Positions 46,548 to 58,757 of a DNA stretch of 64,000 nucleotides are shown here, piece after piece (positions within the stretch are counted from its first letter, which is position 1; every line of letters starts with the position of its first letter). Made by a program: the position numbers and the translations under genes. The notes under the pieces are model-generated. The model was not told where the DNA came from and searched no databases. It saw nothing but the letters and a program-made list of their open reading frames with translations. Origin of the DNA: Juglans regia (taxonomy: Eukaryota; Streptophyta; Magnoliopsida; Fagales; Juglandaceae); assembly GCF_001411555.2 (NCBI RefSeq), contig NC_049902.1:11847888-11911887 (forward strand). The letters run 5' to 3'.

Positions 46548-48800
46548 GTGGAAAATTCTTCTGCACTTATTGTTACTCAGTTTAACGATCAATCCATCTC
46601 AACATCTTCTCAACATTTTCACGATCAATCTTTGGCTATCATCTTCACGATCAATCCATCTCAACATCTTTTCAATCAGCAACCTCTTCAACCACAACTT
46701 CAACATTGGGTGGAAATGGAATCACTAATCTCACAAATGGAAGCTCTGTCATGGAATGATCCGAACCTTCAACTTGCTCCAGAAACAGCGACGGTGAACT
46801 CAAATAAAATCCCGATAGGAAGGTTAGTAGCAGATAGACCTCTGAACAAATATGCAATCCATTCTAGTATTAAAGCCTCTTGGAACTTTATCAAAAATTT
46901 TCTCATTGAAGACATGGATATAAACAAATTTATATTTACCTTTAGATCTCTTCAATATAAGTTCAGAGTACTAATCAAGCCCCTTGGAACTTTAAAGGGC
47001 ATTTACTTATTTTGAAACCTTGGCCCCTGGGTGCAACTCTTCATGAAATCAGTTTAACCATGTTATTTTCAATGTGCAAATCCATGGTTTACCTCTAGAC
47101 CATATAACTCTCAATAATGCAATAGAAATTGGAAAAGCAATTGGAACTTTGATTAAAGTGGAAGAAGACCCTCTCTATGGATTAGCCTTAAGAAAATTCA
47201 TAAGATTCAAAGTTGAGCTACAAATCCTCTTCAACAAGGGTTCATGATGGCAAGGCTCGGAAACCATGAAGTATGGGTGGCTTTCAAGTATGAAAAATTA
47301 TCAGATTTTTGCTATGCATGTGGAAGACTTGGTCATTCCCAAATTTCCTGTGGTTTCTAAGTTCACCCCCAACAAGACTTAAATATGGCCCTTGGATCAG
47401 AGCTGAATTTAACAACAGTCCCAATAATGTTCAAGCATTTCATCAAACAGACAGTGGGCAACATGAAGAAACATAACACTTAGACAACCTTAATCCTTCG
47501 ACATTATCCATAGACAGTTACAACAAAGGAAAGCAAGCAATTTTTGCGAATAAACAATATGAACTCACTCTGGAAGGCCAAAATAGACTTACCAGTGGGC
47601 ATTTTGAGAAACTTTCTGCAAAAAAAAGGGATTTGGGGTAATTTCTTCCTTCTCCATCGAGCTTCCAAAAGGCAGATGAGATTTTCAAGAGAACAACGCC
47701 AGGAAATTCTCAAACACTGTACAACTACAGTGATCAAAGTCCATTAATTCTCTCAGCAACAAAAGTAAATGTATTCACTGTTGAGCCAACCACAAAATCC
47801 TGCAACTTCAATTCAAACCTCAGCAAAATATCCATTTTGTCTTCATGTTCAGAGGCGCAGGCAGCATGCGAATTTATTCCTCAGACGCAAGAATCTCAGA
47901 CCATCATTTTAGCCATCGAGTCAACGAGAAAGCACTCACCATGGAACTCTCAATGGAATCAAATCTTCTCGGCTATGCAGTGTTATAAATCCCAGAAGAA
48001 AAAAGACGAGCCTGGGCTTGGGATAGGACTTGGTCTTCATCAGGCCCATCTTGTTGAACACACACATATTGAAACAAGGCCACTTTTTATGGGCCCTCAA
48101 GATATCTCTACGCGGCCTATTTCAAAGTCTTCACCTCAGATTGCTCAAAAGACCGTCCAACCTTTTAAACCCACAACATGTTTCAGCCTATTATTGGCCA
48201 AGGCGTACAGCCCTTCAACTACTCAAGTCCCAGGTGACTTTTCCAAGATTTCAGCTCCAAGTCCAGATATTGAAAGTGTTACGGAACCACCTCAACCTCA
48301 GATGAATTTTCAACCTCAGATCGATTTTCAACTAATTGAAGATTTAAATCCCTAGTGTGAAATTAGTCCCATGCAGGGGGAAATGGCAACAAAAAATCTA
48401 CTGATCCCATTCAAGCTTCATAGTATATTGATAAAGATCTCAGTCCAAGAGAGATTGCTGAAGTAATCCTACCCTAAAAAAGGCTTCAGAATGTTGAGCT
48501 TACTGAAGCTCCCAAGAGAAAATCTCAACGTCTCATTAAAGTTGAGAAAAAAGAGCCAATTGAGTGTACAACTCTAGAGCTTCAAACAGATGAATCTTCT
48601 ATGGCCATAGCTCTTCTGGAAATGCATTCAAGTTCTTTGGGAAAGGAGAAAAAGTTAAAAGGGAAAGCAAAATACAATCCTTACAGGAGGCCACCCACTC
48701 ATTCCCAAGGAAAATCCAAAGCTGCTAGCAATGCAAGCTTAAAAATGCCTCCACAAGTTAAGCGAAGACAATGGCTTAGAATTGCAGGGGACTAGCCCGC
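46548..48800 (+). pseudogene. LINE ORF1: DUF4283 and zinc knuckle
   Basis: DUF4283 is visible at 46800-47015 (IGRLVADRPLNKYAIHSS) and continues in other frames to about 47240 (INGLPLDH-like and IGTLIKVEEDP). The zinc knuckle FCYACGRLGHSQISC is at 47309-47352. A long Pro/Gln/Ser-rich tail follows, partly open at 47837-48355, and the last open piece (48601-48795) ends KRRQWLRIAGD. This is a typical layout for plant L1 ORF1, but it is not translatable as one protein. Confidence 0.82.
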
Positions 48801-51800
48801 CCCAAAGTAATTAGAAACATAAGGGCTAATATTATGAAATATAACCCTGATGTAGTTTTTTGTCGGAAACCTTGATGACAAATGATCCCACTATATCTAT
48901 TGTTAATGGTATAAGTTTCCATCATTTTGTTTACAGTCCTGCTGTTTGTAAAAAAGGGGGCCTTCTACTTTTGGGGTGACCGAGTGTAGAAATCGAACCT
49001 GTACATATAAATTGTAATGCAATCTCAGTTTTAGTCTACTCTGATCCTTTACATCAACCATGGTTAATTACGTATGTGTATGCACTAGCTCAATGGAACA
49101 ACAAAGCTAACTTCTAGAGTCACTTAGATTCTTTATATCAAGCTTTTCCGGGGCCTTGGGTTTGTATCGGAGATTTAAATGATCTCATTAATCAATCTGA
49201 GAAATATGAAGGGAGGCCCGTCTCTTACAACCCAAATAAGGGCCTCAAAACTCTCATGGACAGAAATGGCCTGATCGACATTGGTTATATGGACCCAACG
49301 TTCACATGGACTAATAACAGATAGGAAAATGCACTCATAAGAGAAAGATTAGACCGTGCCATTGCAAATCAAGAATGGAGACTACTTTTTTCAAATGCCA
49401 CATTACAACATTTAGCATCATCAGCATCAGATCATCATCCAATCTTATTGCATACTACGACCAATATACGCCAAGCCCCTTCTTTCAAGTTTGAAGAATT
49501 ATGGACTCGTGAGCCTTTAAGCCATCAAATAATAAGTGAAGCATGGAGTATACCTCATATGGGCAATCCATCCTACATCCTATGCAAGAAAATTAAGTCC
49601 ACCAACGAAGTACTCAAGTTTGAAACAAAAGTCAGTTTAGGTAAATCAACCACAATATACTTCAGATTGAAAGTGAACTTCTTGAGGTACAAGGCAATCT
49701 TATGACTCCCTCCAACCAAGAAAAAGAAAGAGCTTTGCAACACAGACTTTACAAGCAAAGAGAATATGAAGAAATCTTATAGAGACAAAAATCCGGACTC
49801 ACTTGGCTTACTTCAACGAATTTCAACACTAAATTTTATCACTTGACAACAACTATCCGAAGAAGAATGAATGCTATTGAATCAATCAAACTGGGACCAA
49901 TTATTTGGACTATGGACCCTCTTGAGATAGAATCTACTTTATTAATCATTTCAGCTCTATATATCTCTCTTCAAATCCAATCGTTCCGAATCATTTGGAT
50001 AATATCTTTGATAAGCAAATCTCGGATATAGAGAATGAATCTCTAATTGCCATACCAGAAGAAAAGAAAATATTAGAAGCTCTAAAACATATTCCCAATA
50101 AGAAAGCTCTAGGGCCTGATGGAATGATGACCCTCTTTTATAAGCACTTCTAGAATATTGTTAAGAATGATATCATACTAGTAGTGCATAATTTCTTTAG
50201 ATGTGGTCAACTTCTAAAGTAAATTAATCATACCAATATTGCTCTTATCCCAAAGACGTCAAGCCCAAATAGTCCAAGCCAATATCGCCCCATTAGCATT
50301 ACAAATGTTAGCTACAAGATTATAACCAAAATCATAGCCAACCGCCTCAAAAGCTTACTCCCAAAAATCATCTCTCCACTCCAAACAGCTTTTGTCCCAG
50401 GTAGAAACATTAATGAAAATACTATCATAGCTCATGAGCTTTTTCACCATCTCAAAAGGAAAACAGGGAAAAAATGTTTGATGGCAATTAAGTTCGACAT
50501 GGAAAAGTGATTAGGTGGAATGCGGATTTCTCTTTGTAGTGATGAAAAATCTGGGTTTCACTAAAAAATGAATAAATTTGACAAATGAGTGCATATCAAC
50601 AGTGTCATTCTCCATCCTTATCAACGGTTTGCTAAGAGGTTTTTTCAAATCTCAGAGAAGTATCAGGCAAGGTGATCCAATATCACCCTTTCTTTTTATA
50701 TTGGTCATAGAAGCACTATCTAGAATCTTATTAAAGGCCGAAGCTCAACAGAAACTGGAAGGGGTACAAATTAGCAGAAATTAGGGCTGCAAACGGGCCG
50801 GTCCTGTCCGGTCCGGCGATGGACCGAAAATTTTCGGTCCATTATTTTTCCAGACCGGACCGGACCGAACACCCAAAGGGACCGGACCGGACCGGTCCAG
50901 TCGGTCCGCCCTCTTTTTTTTTTTTAATAATTAATAAAAAAATTTATTTAAAATACTAAATTAAATTAAGTGACTTATTAATGTGGATTATGTAACAAAC
51001 TCAATAAAAAAATATTTTATATGGTCAATGATAATAAATTAGATGAAAATTATATTATTAATTTATATAATTACTATATAATTAACTAATTGATATTATA
51101 TATTTATTAATTCATAGAATATTAACAAGTGTTAAAAGTATATTTAAAATTTTATATTGTTAATAGTGATAGGTTAAATGAAGATATATATAAAATATTG
51201 TTAATTTATAGAATATTAACAAGTATTAATAATATATTTAAAAATTTATATTGTTAATTGTACAATTATTATATATAAAATATATATAAAAAATATATAT
51301 TTTTTTTTAATTTTTCATTCGGTCCGGTCCGGTCCGAAAAAACTGTGGACCGTGGACCGGACCGAATGATTTCGGTCCTCTAAAATATGGACCGGACCGG
51401 ACCGGTCTAAGTCTCGGTCCGGTCCGGTCCGGACTGAAACGGTCGGTCCGTTCGGTCCGACCGGACCGTTAATCACCCCTAGCAGAAATAGTCCAATAGT
51501 GTCACACTTATTGTTTGTAGATGATACAATTATCTTTGCAAAAGTAACAGAAAAAAAAAAAACTCCCAAAACATTTCAGAGTGTCTAGCAAAATATCAAA
51601 GTTGGTCCAGACAGAAGATAAATCTGAGCAAATCTTCAATGTTTATTATCAGGAATACAAGCCAAACAACAAAACTTCTATTTCTCAATGGCTGCCTTAT
51701 AAAACAGCATCAACTAGAATGAAATATATGGGATTACCAACCTCGTTCAACAGAAGCAAAAAAGAAAATTACAGTGTAATGTTGTCCAAAGTGGAGAAAA

Positions 51801-53500
51801 AATTAGAAGGTTGGAAATCAAAACTACTAGCTCAGGCAGGTACAACCATGCTAATCAAATCTATAGTAAGCACGATACCTTCATATCATATGAGCTCATT
51901 TCAATTGCCAAAATCTGTATGCAAAACACTTGATATAGCCTTCAAAAACTTTTGATGGGGATTCTCAAAAAACAAAATTCACCATGTGACACTAAAGTCA
52001 TGGAAGTCTATCTGTCTACCGAAAAAGGAAGGTGGCCTGGGTATAAGATTAATGGAGAAGATGTATCAAATAATGCTAGCCAAAACATGGTGGAAATTAA
52101 TTGGACCTAATAATGGTTTGTGGCACTCAATCCAAACTGCTAAATACCTAAAGAACACAATTTTCTGGAAGGCGACACAGAAGGCAACTGATTCATGCAT
52201 GTGGAAGGGAATACTCAAAATAAAATACTTGCTCAACAAAAGTCATTGTTACCAAATCTATAGTGGAGAATCAGTAAATATCTGGTCAGACCCGTGGATT
52301 CCTTCACTGAATAACTTCAAACCACAACAAATACAAGGTATGTCACTAGATTATCTAACTCATATAGTTTCAGATCTCATAATCAATAATCCTAGGAATT
52401 GAGATGTTCCAAAAATGAAAATCCTCTTTGCTCAGGATAGTGTATCAGAAATACAAAAAATTCCTCTCTTAGCAAGATCACTTGAGCAAGATAAAGTTGT
52501 TTGGGCACTGAGTCACAATGGAAAATACTGAGTCAAAACAACTTATCAAGCAACATTGCAAACCCAAGTATCAGACCATCATGACTTCTCAATATCATTA
52601 TTCAAGCCAATGTGGAGTTTTAAAATTCACAATCGCCAAAAATTACTGATCTAGAAACTAGTTTGGAATATTTTTCCTACTAAATCACGAATTGGTGAAT
52701 TCATTTCTATCAAGAATCTAAAGAATGTCCAGTCTGCAATCAGGAGAAAGAGTCTCTAATGCATCTATTTATAGAATGTCCTATCATCAGAATTTTGTGG
52801 TAATAGAGCAGTTGGCCCCTAAATCTTGCAAGTTTACCTATTGATTCTATATCAGACTAAATCAGAATCTATCCAGAAAAAGAATTGGGACTTCGAAAAG
52901 AGGAAAGACACCACTTCCAACTATTTGCAGTCATAATGCTTGATTTGATTTGGAAAAAGAGAAATGACATCGTCCATAATCACACCTCTTTATCACTTGA
53001 AGAGACAAATATCCAGCTTAAACATATCTATGAAGATCATAAAGAAGTTTAGAAAGAAAGACTGAGTCAACACAACAAAGAAGAAGAATGGAAACCACCT
53101 CTTCCAAATTATCAAAGCTTCTCATTCGATGCAACAATACGAAACCAATTCTCAGTAATCTCAGCAATATGAAGAAACCACAATGGAGACATTCTATGGA
53201 TAATAACGAAAAAGGTACATACCATTATTCCTTTAGTGGCAGAAGCAATGGCAACACTACTAGCATCCAACATTGCTTCTTCTCAAAATCTTGCGATAAT
53301 AGAAGGGGACGCCCAATCGGTAATTACTTCTATTGAAAGATCAGATTCCACTCCTTTCTAGAACATCTCAACCATCATTAGGGACATTCATCACATCTCT
53401 CAACATCATCAAGACTAGAAATTTGCTAAAATTTATAAATCTCAAAATCGATGTGCGCACTCAGTGGCACAATAGGCAACTACCAATCGTGTTTTTGGAA
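48800..53500 (+). pseudogene. LINE ORF2: endonuclease, RT, RNase H
   Basis: The endonuclease end is seen at 49280-49450 (DPTFTWTNNR, RERLDRAIANQEWR, SDHHPILL). The RT begins near 50080 (KALGPDGM), then PSQYRPISITNVSYKIITK, TAFVPGRNINENT and KFDMEK, followed by a stop at 50508. It resumes at 50578 ([17 protein letters not shown]) and is cut at 50781 by the hAT element. After the hAT, LLFVDDTIIFA carries the catalytic motif (VDD). Thumb parts are at 51581-52402, a zinc-binding part near 52650-52790, and RNase H at 53110-53340 (SFDATI, AEAMATLLAS, EGDAQSVI). At least six stops occur. Confidence 0.88.
50782..51481. mobile_element. non-autonomous hAT element, 700 bp, perfect 8-bp TSD
   Basis: The ends are TAGGGCTGCAAACGGGCCGG on the left and, in reverse complement, TAGGGGTGATTAACGGTCCG on the right: hAT-type inverted repeats. 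The flanking 8-mers are identical, GCAGAAAT at 50774-50781 and 51482-51489, the duplication length of the hAT superfamily. Both subterminal regions (50790-50910 and 51320-51470) are packed with GGTCCGGTCC/GGACCGGACC, while the 400-bp centre is nearly pure A/T. There is no transposase, so it must have been mobilised in trans. Identical duplications suggest recent insertion relative to the decayed host LINE. Confidence 0.95.
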
Positions 53501-53559
53501 GCCTACCCTGAGATAATATTCCTAATTACTTTTTGTATATTCTCTTCTCTACTCCAACT

Positions 53560-53860
53560 TTAGATGGTTTTCGGTATTTCCTTACCAATGTTAATAACTA
53601 CACACGTACTGCTTGGATATACTTACTGAACACCAACTCAGAAACTTCTTTCAAGTTGCTCTTAGTTTGCCCTTGTTGAAGCACAATTTAACTTCCAAGT
53701 TAAAACCCTACGTACGGAGTGGTAATGAAACTGAATGAGATTTGTCTTCCATTTATGCTTATAAGGAAATCATTCATCACTTCATTTTGGAGAGACTGCT
53801 AGTGCTTCTGAGAAAATTTATCACTTCATTTTGAAGAGATTGTGTACTTACAACTGCTTA
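53560..53860 (+). pseudogene. copia element, right part: integrase core
   Basis: Copia integrase homology resumes with LDGFRYFLTNVNNYTRTAWI and LNTNSETSF (53560-53660). After two frame changes come NFQVKTLRT (53690-53720) and a YAYKEIIHH block (53755-53785). It follows on from the GAG-pre-integrase at 46210 except for a missing stretch of perhaps 30 residues. Homology fades after about 53860, so RT, RNase H and the 3' LTR are gone. Confidence 0.7.
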
Positions 53861-54261
53861 TTTTATGAGTAATGTTAGATACAAACACCAAATAGTCAAA
53901 TTCCACGCAAACCTTTTCTAAAAATGTAAATCTCACTAAAAAAAAAAAGAAGTTCTTTTACACCTTTTTAATGTGAGATCCATTATTTTACATCTCTTCG
54001 ATATTACATGAGGCTTCTTCTCTTGAGCAAAAACATAATATGATATGAGGCTTGCGATAAAATCTGCAGTTTGATTTTACTAATATCGAGGGTGAGCTTC
54101 TACAGTGATATTTACATATCAGTATTCGAGATTCATAAATTATACAATGTGATTGTATTCAAATTTTAAACTGTTTAAAATTTAATAAAAATACAGTCTT
54201 ATCAAAATGAATAATGAACATGAATATGAAATTGTCATCTAAAAACTCAAAATGTATGGAA

Positions 54262-54390
54262 AAACCGTAATTAGATAGAAAAGTTATATATGCTAAAATC
54301 GTAATTAATTAGGTTTTCGAAATATTTTTTAAACCTTATAATTTATAGAAAGTTTAGTTTTACCATAACTTTTCTATCTAATTACGGTTT
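54262..54390. repeat. perfect 26-bp inverted repeat
   Basis: The arms AAACCGTAATTAGATAGAAA... (54262-54287) and its exact reverse complement (54365-54390) enclose a 77-bp loop. It could be a small foldback element or the core of a MITE. No coding sequence is present. Confidence 0.85.
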
Positions 54391-54559
54391 CACCATAAAC
54401 TTTTCATAATTGCATTTCAGCCCCTAAACTTTACTAAAACTTCATTTTAACCCCCGTTTTTATTATTTTCCTCACAAATAATTTTCTTTAGATTTCTTAC
54501 CTATCCTTATACTTATTTCCATTAAAAGTTAAATTAAACACCTTAAAAGTTTTTAAAGA

Positions 54560-55039
54560 TTTTGTAAATACTTTGTGAGCGAGATTCGTGGCAATATGTA
54601 GTCGCCGCAAATAATCTTTTGCAGCGACACTTACTCGCTGAAAAAAAGACAATCTTATTTGCGGAGAGTTTAACTGTTGCAAAAAATTTTATTCACGGCG
54701 ATTTTTGAACACGCTGCAAATAATATCAAGATATTTGCAGCGATATTTTATGTATTCGCGACGATATAAAACGCTGCAAATACTTTTTTGCAACGAATCG
54801 AGACTGAAATCCCAACGTTATTTGCGGCGAAATTAATAATATTAGCAGTGAAAAAAATCGCTGAAAATAAAAATTTTTGGCGATGAATTTTGTATTTCGC
54901 TGGCTAATCTTTTAAAAGGCTCTACAATTACGACGAAAGTCCGGCGTAATGTAAATCGCTGCAAATAAGTATTTGTAGCGATTTTTTGGATTATTTGCAG
55001 TGAATTTAAGCATCGGAAAAGACCATGTTTCTTGTAGTG
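54560..55039. mobile_element. CACTA (En/Spm-like) terminal segment
   Basis: The reverse complement of the right end is CACTACAAGAAACATGGTC, starting at 55039, the hallmark terminus of CACTA elements. Inward, many copies of a short motif CGCTGCAAATA and its complement TATTTGCAGCG occur in both orientations over about 450 bp, as in CACTA subterminal regions. The other terminus and the transposase were not found to the left, so this is one end of a truncated element. Confidence 0.8.
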
Positions 55040-56033
55040 GCGCACCAACAAGGTCTCGTATCTAATGATTTTCTTTGCCTTTCAAATATAGTTGGTCCAA
55101 TGTTAGGTAAATGGGTATTAAATTGTACCAACAAATTAAATGAATATGAAACATATTTCGAAGTTAAAACATTGATACTCAGTGTGCTTATATTCAAATG
55201 TAATAATAAAAAAGAAAAGATGCTATTGATTTAGAAGAACATGATGAAGAAACATAATCATGTGACTAGTGGGCGATTTCCTGAATCTTTGTGAGGATGC
55301 TCGTAGTAATTTCTAGAAACATTTTGGGAGGAAAATCTAAGATTTCTAGACATATATATCTAACTCTACAAAAAAAAAAAAAAATAGCCATAAAGAAATT
55401 ACACAAAAGTAAATTTACAAATTGATGTGGTTTGATACAGTACATCAGATTGTAAAATTACTTTTAGTGTAAAGTATATATAATGGATTATATGAAATCA
55501 CATTAATTTATAAATTTACTTTTATATAATATTTTTACGTCTGTAACAGATCTAAAAAAAATCTTATCATTGTGAAGGCCAATTCGACCCTAATTAAATC
55601 ATTTCTTCTTTTATTGGATAACACTCCCTTAAAATTCTTGTCATTATGGCATTTGAATAAGGTAATCTTTTAGCATTACCAAAGGTAATCTTTTGCATTC
55701 TTGGGAATGCTAAAACATTACTCCAAGAATCCGAGAAGATTACCTTATTATTTGATGAATTTATTCAGAGAATTCAGATGCCCATAAATAATCCAGTCTC
55801 ATAAATGATTGCTCATGGAACTACTAATGTTTGATAGGCACAATATCAATTAATTAACTCTGTGTTTAAATATGAAATCTACATGATAAAATTAATTTTT
55901 TAATAATTGATCAAATTCTTTTTTAAAAGAATTGCATAATACTTGCTCACTCCATGACTGTATCTAGTATTACTCATATATTTTTAAGGTTGCCTTCAAT
56001 TTTCTATCAAAATTTTCTTATTTGCCTCCTTCT
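55040..56033. other. AT-rich intergenic DNA, nothing recognised
   Basis: Short open frames on both strands have no similarity. The direct repeat AAGGTAATCTTTT at 55660 and 55684 is noted but unexplained. Confidence 0.4.
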
Positions 56034-56410
56034 TCGTTTGGATACACAGATGAGATGAGATGATATATTTTAAGTAGTAGTAAAATTTTTGAATTAAGAT
56101 GAGATGAAATAATTTGTAAAAAAAATGTGTTTGGATAATGACATGAGATGAGATAATTTTTAATTTTTGGGATTTGAAAAATATGTGGGTACCACTGTTT
56201 TATAGAGTATCCGAATTGTGCACTGTTCACGTCAATTTTTACTATTCATGTATTGCTCGTATATTGTTCATGTACTGTTTACGTCAGTTTTGGCACTGTT
56301 CATGTTAGTTTTCATTATTTTATACTGTCTATTTACTATTCATTTAAGTAGATATTTTTAAAATTTAAGAGATGAAATATTATGTTTGGATATTCAACAT
56401 TACTATATGG
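56034..56410. mobile_element. MITE-like repeat with CGTTTGGAT / ATATCCAAAC ends
   Basis: The left part CGTTTGGATACACAGATGAG is followed by GATGAGATGA repeats. The right part contains TATGTTTGGATATTCAACAT in direct rather than inverted form, so the true right end may be lost. Several copies of CTGTTCA(C/T)GT lie in the middle. Sequence style matches the other TTTGG-type MITEs. Confidence 0.4.
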
Positions 56411-57109
56411 TAAAACTCTAGATGAGATTTTTTTATCTATATTGGCTAACCAGGCTTAATCACCTAGAAGTTTTGGCATTTCTCTTTAGAAATAATGGAT
56501 TTCTTTTGGTAGCACATATAATTCTATTTGGAATAGATTTTATAAATTCTTGTTTTTATAATATAATTATATCTAATTAATGCATGTAATATAATTATAT
56601 CTAATTTATTTATTTAATTATATCTAATTTATTTATTTAAATACCTAAATTATAAATAGATATATTTAAAGTGAACTTTTATTATAATTTATATAATAAA
56701 ACAATAAAAAAATCTTCATAATCTCTTAACATTCCACACTCCATATTATTTTTAATTTTTATTATTTTTTTATCAAATATTTATTATATGAATATTGAAT
56801 AGAAAATTTGAAATAATTTAAAAAGAATAAACTCAAAATTTTTTTTTAAAAAAATATTAAAAATTTAAAAAATTTTAAAAAATGTGGAATGTGATCAACC
56901 TCTTACTATTCATATAATCTCTATATACTATACTTTTTTTAATTTTTATTATTTTTTTATTTTATCAAATATTTAATATATGAATAATGAATAGAAAAAT
57001 TAAATTAATTTAAAAAGAATAAATTTAAAAAATATATTAAAAAATTTAAATATTTAAAAAAAATATAATACGTGGAGATTGAGGAATTGTATAATTACTC
57101 GTACATAAA
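56411..57109. other. AT-rich upstream region of the E2 gene
   Basis: Very AT-rich. It includes a direct repeat of TTAATTTTTATTATTTTTTTAT-type sequence (56752 and 56939) and no coding frame. Confidence 0.4.
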
Positions 57110-57244
57110 CCCATAAACCCATAAAAGCACGTCCGCTCAAAGCCCTAGGAATCCCAGACGAAAAGAAACGAAAAGAACTCTCAGACCCATCGTCGTGCTC
57201 TTAATCTGGTCCCCACTGAATCTGTAACCATTCATCAGTCCAAG
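57110..57244 (+). promoter_or_regulatory. core promoter and 5'-UTR exon of the E2 gene
   Basis: A run of AAACCCATAAACCCATAAAAGC (57108-57129) could supply a TATA-like ATAAAA. The following GC-richer stretch ends at a splice donor CCAAG/GTACAT (57244/57245). The matching acceptor is CTACAG at 59587, seven bases before the ATG at 59595. Leader introns of this sort are common in plant E2 genes. The transcription start is inferred, not seen. Confidence 0.55.
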
Positions 57245-58171
57245 GTACATTCCCTCTGTATTTACGATCTTCTCCATATTCTCTAGAAACAATGTTTTTC
57301 ATTTGTTTGGTCGTGGATTCAGGGTTTAAGGGGCTGCTGGTTGATCAAAATCTAACGTTCCTTTAGGATTTATACGTGTTCGTTGCCCTTTTCTTCTAGT
57401 TAAACGGTCACAGTCTAGTTGAAGGTATACTTCTTGACCTTACGTGGTTTTTCTTCAGGTTGTTTTTACAGAATATGTTTGTTTTCTATTGAAATTTCCT
57501 TTTAATTATCGTTTTAAAATTATTTTGGTTTCTAGTTTTGAGAGATTATTGTTTTCTACGAGCACGTAACAATTCTAAATTTGTATATATGTGATTGTGT
57601 TGAGGTATATATATCATTTGTTTTTAGAAAATATCTAATCTCCTCTAATCATTATAATTTTTTTAATTTTTAGTAGAAAATAAAATAAATAATTCAATTT
57701 TTTCAAATCTCAAAATAAAAATAAAAAAATTCTATTTGCAGTCTCCGATTGTATGTGCATACCTTTTATTAAATGAAAAAAATTATCATTTTAGAAGGGA
57801 TAGTTTTATAATTTTAAAAAATTTTAAAGATAAAATTACCTAAACTTATATTACAATCTCTAAATGAGGACTGTATCTAATATTGTTCATAAAAATAATA
57901 TTAAAAAATATATTTTAATAATATTTTATTTAATTTTAATTTATCTCATTTCTTCTGCGCTAGATGTTACTTCTTTGCATGTGTAAAAAGCTTTTGTTTT
58001 TATATATACAGAAATGCTATATACAACCGCCGTATACAACTTTTATGCAACCGGCTGACAATTGGGTCCCACTTCAGCCCTTCCTTCCTCTTGTTTCTCT
58101 CTCACCCCTTTCCCTTTTCCTCTTGTTTCCCTTTTCCCTTTTCCTTCTGCCTCTCTACCTCTCCGTCAGTC

Positions 58172-58172
58172 C

Positions 58173-58241
<69 letters not shown>
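58172..58241. repeat. CT microsatellite
   Basis: An almost pure (CT)n tract of about 70 bp in the Pack-MULE-like element. Two long open frames across it simply encode Ser/Leu repeats. Confidence 0.95.
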
Positions 58242-58244
<3 letters not shown>

Positions 58245-58757
58245 GTCTCTGGTCAAGTCCTTCATAGTTCATATCCACATTACACCACCTTCATCTCTAT
58301 CTTCCTTTGACTCTCTATAACCACAGTAACCACCGATTTCACTATCGTTTAGCAACCTGTTTCAATATTCTCAAAACTTTTCTTGGAATAGAAACAAAAT
58401 TTCCTCAAGTTTCAAGCAACCTGCATCTCTCTCTTGATTTTTTCCCTTCCACTGCCACCACCAGCCAGCCTCAAGCATGGCAGGCCATCACTCACAAGAG
58501 ACCCAACTTCGCTGCTAACCTCCATCGCAGTGAAATTCAAGTAAAAAAATTTATTTTTTTTAACAATAATCAATCACCCAGCAAAAGAAATCACACTAAC
58601 ACCATAACTCCATCAACATAATTAAATTAGCATACAAATCCCTGTAAATATTATAATTTCTAAAACATAGTAAATCATACAATCTCCAAATTATCCAAAA
58701 AAAAAAAAAAAAACAAATTAAAACTATATTTGAAAAAAAAAATCCTCAATGGGGAAC

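Larger units (their letters stand above)
46440..53558 (+). mobile_element. LINE (L1-type), long, split by a hAT element
   Basis: The order is ORF1, endonuclease, RT, zinc-binding end and RNase H, covering about 6.4 kb after subtracting the inserted hAT element at 50782-51481. Many in-frame stops and frameshifts exist. No A-tail is seen at the right end. Copia sequence lies on both sides (45460-46260 and 53560-53860), so the LINE probably entered a copia element. Confidence 0.88.

Noticed and set aside
58062..58320. Two long frames encoding Ser/Leu runs
   Set aside because: Produced by the CT microsatellite in the Pack-MULE-like element.
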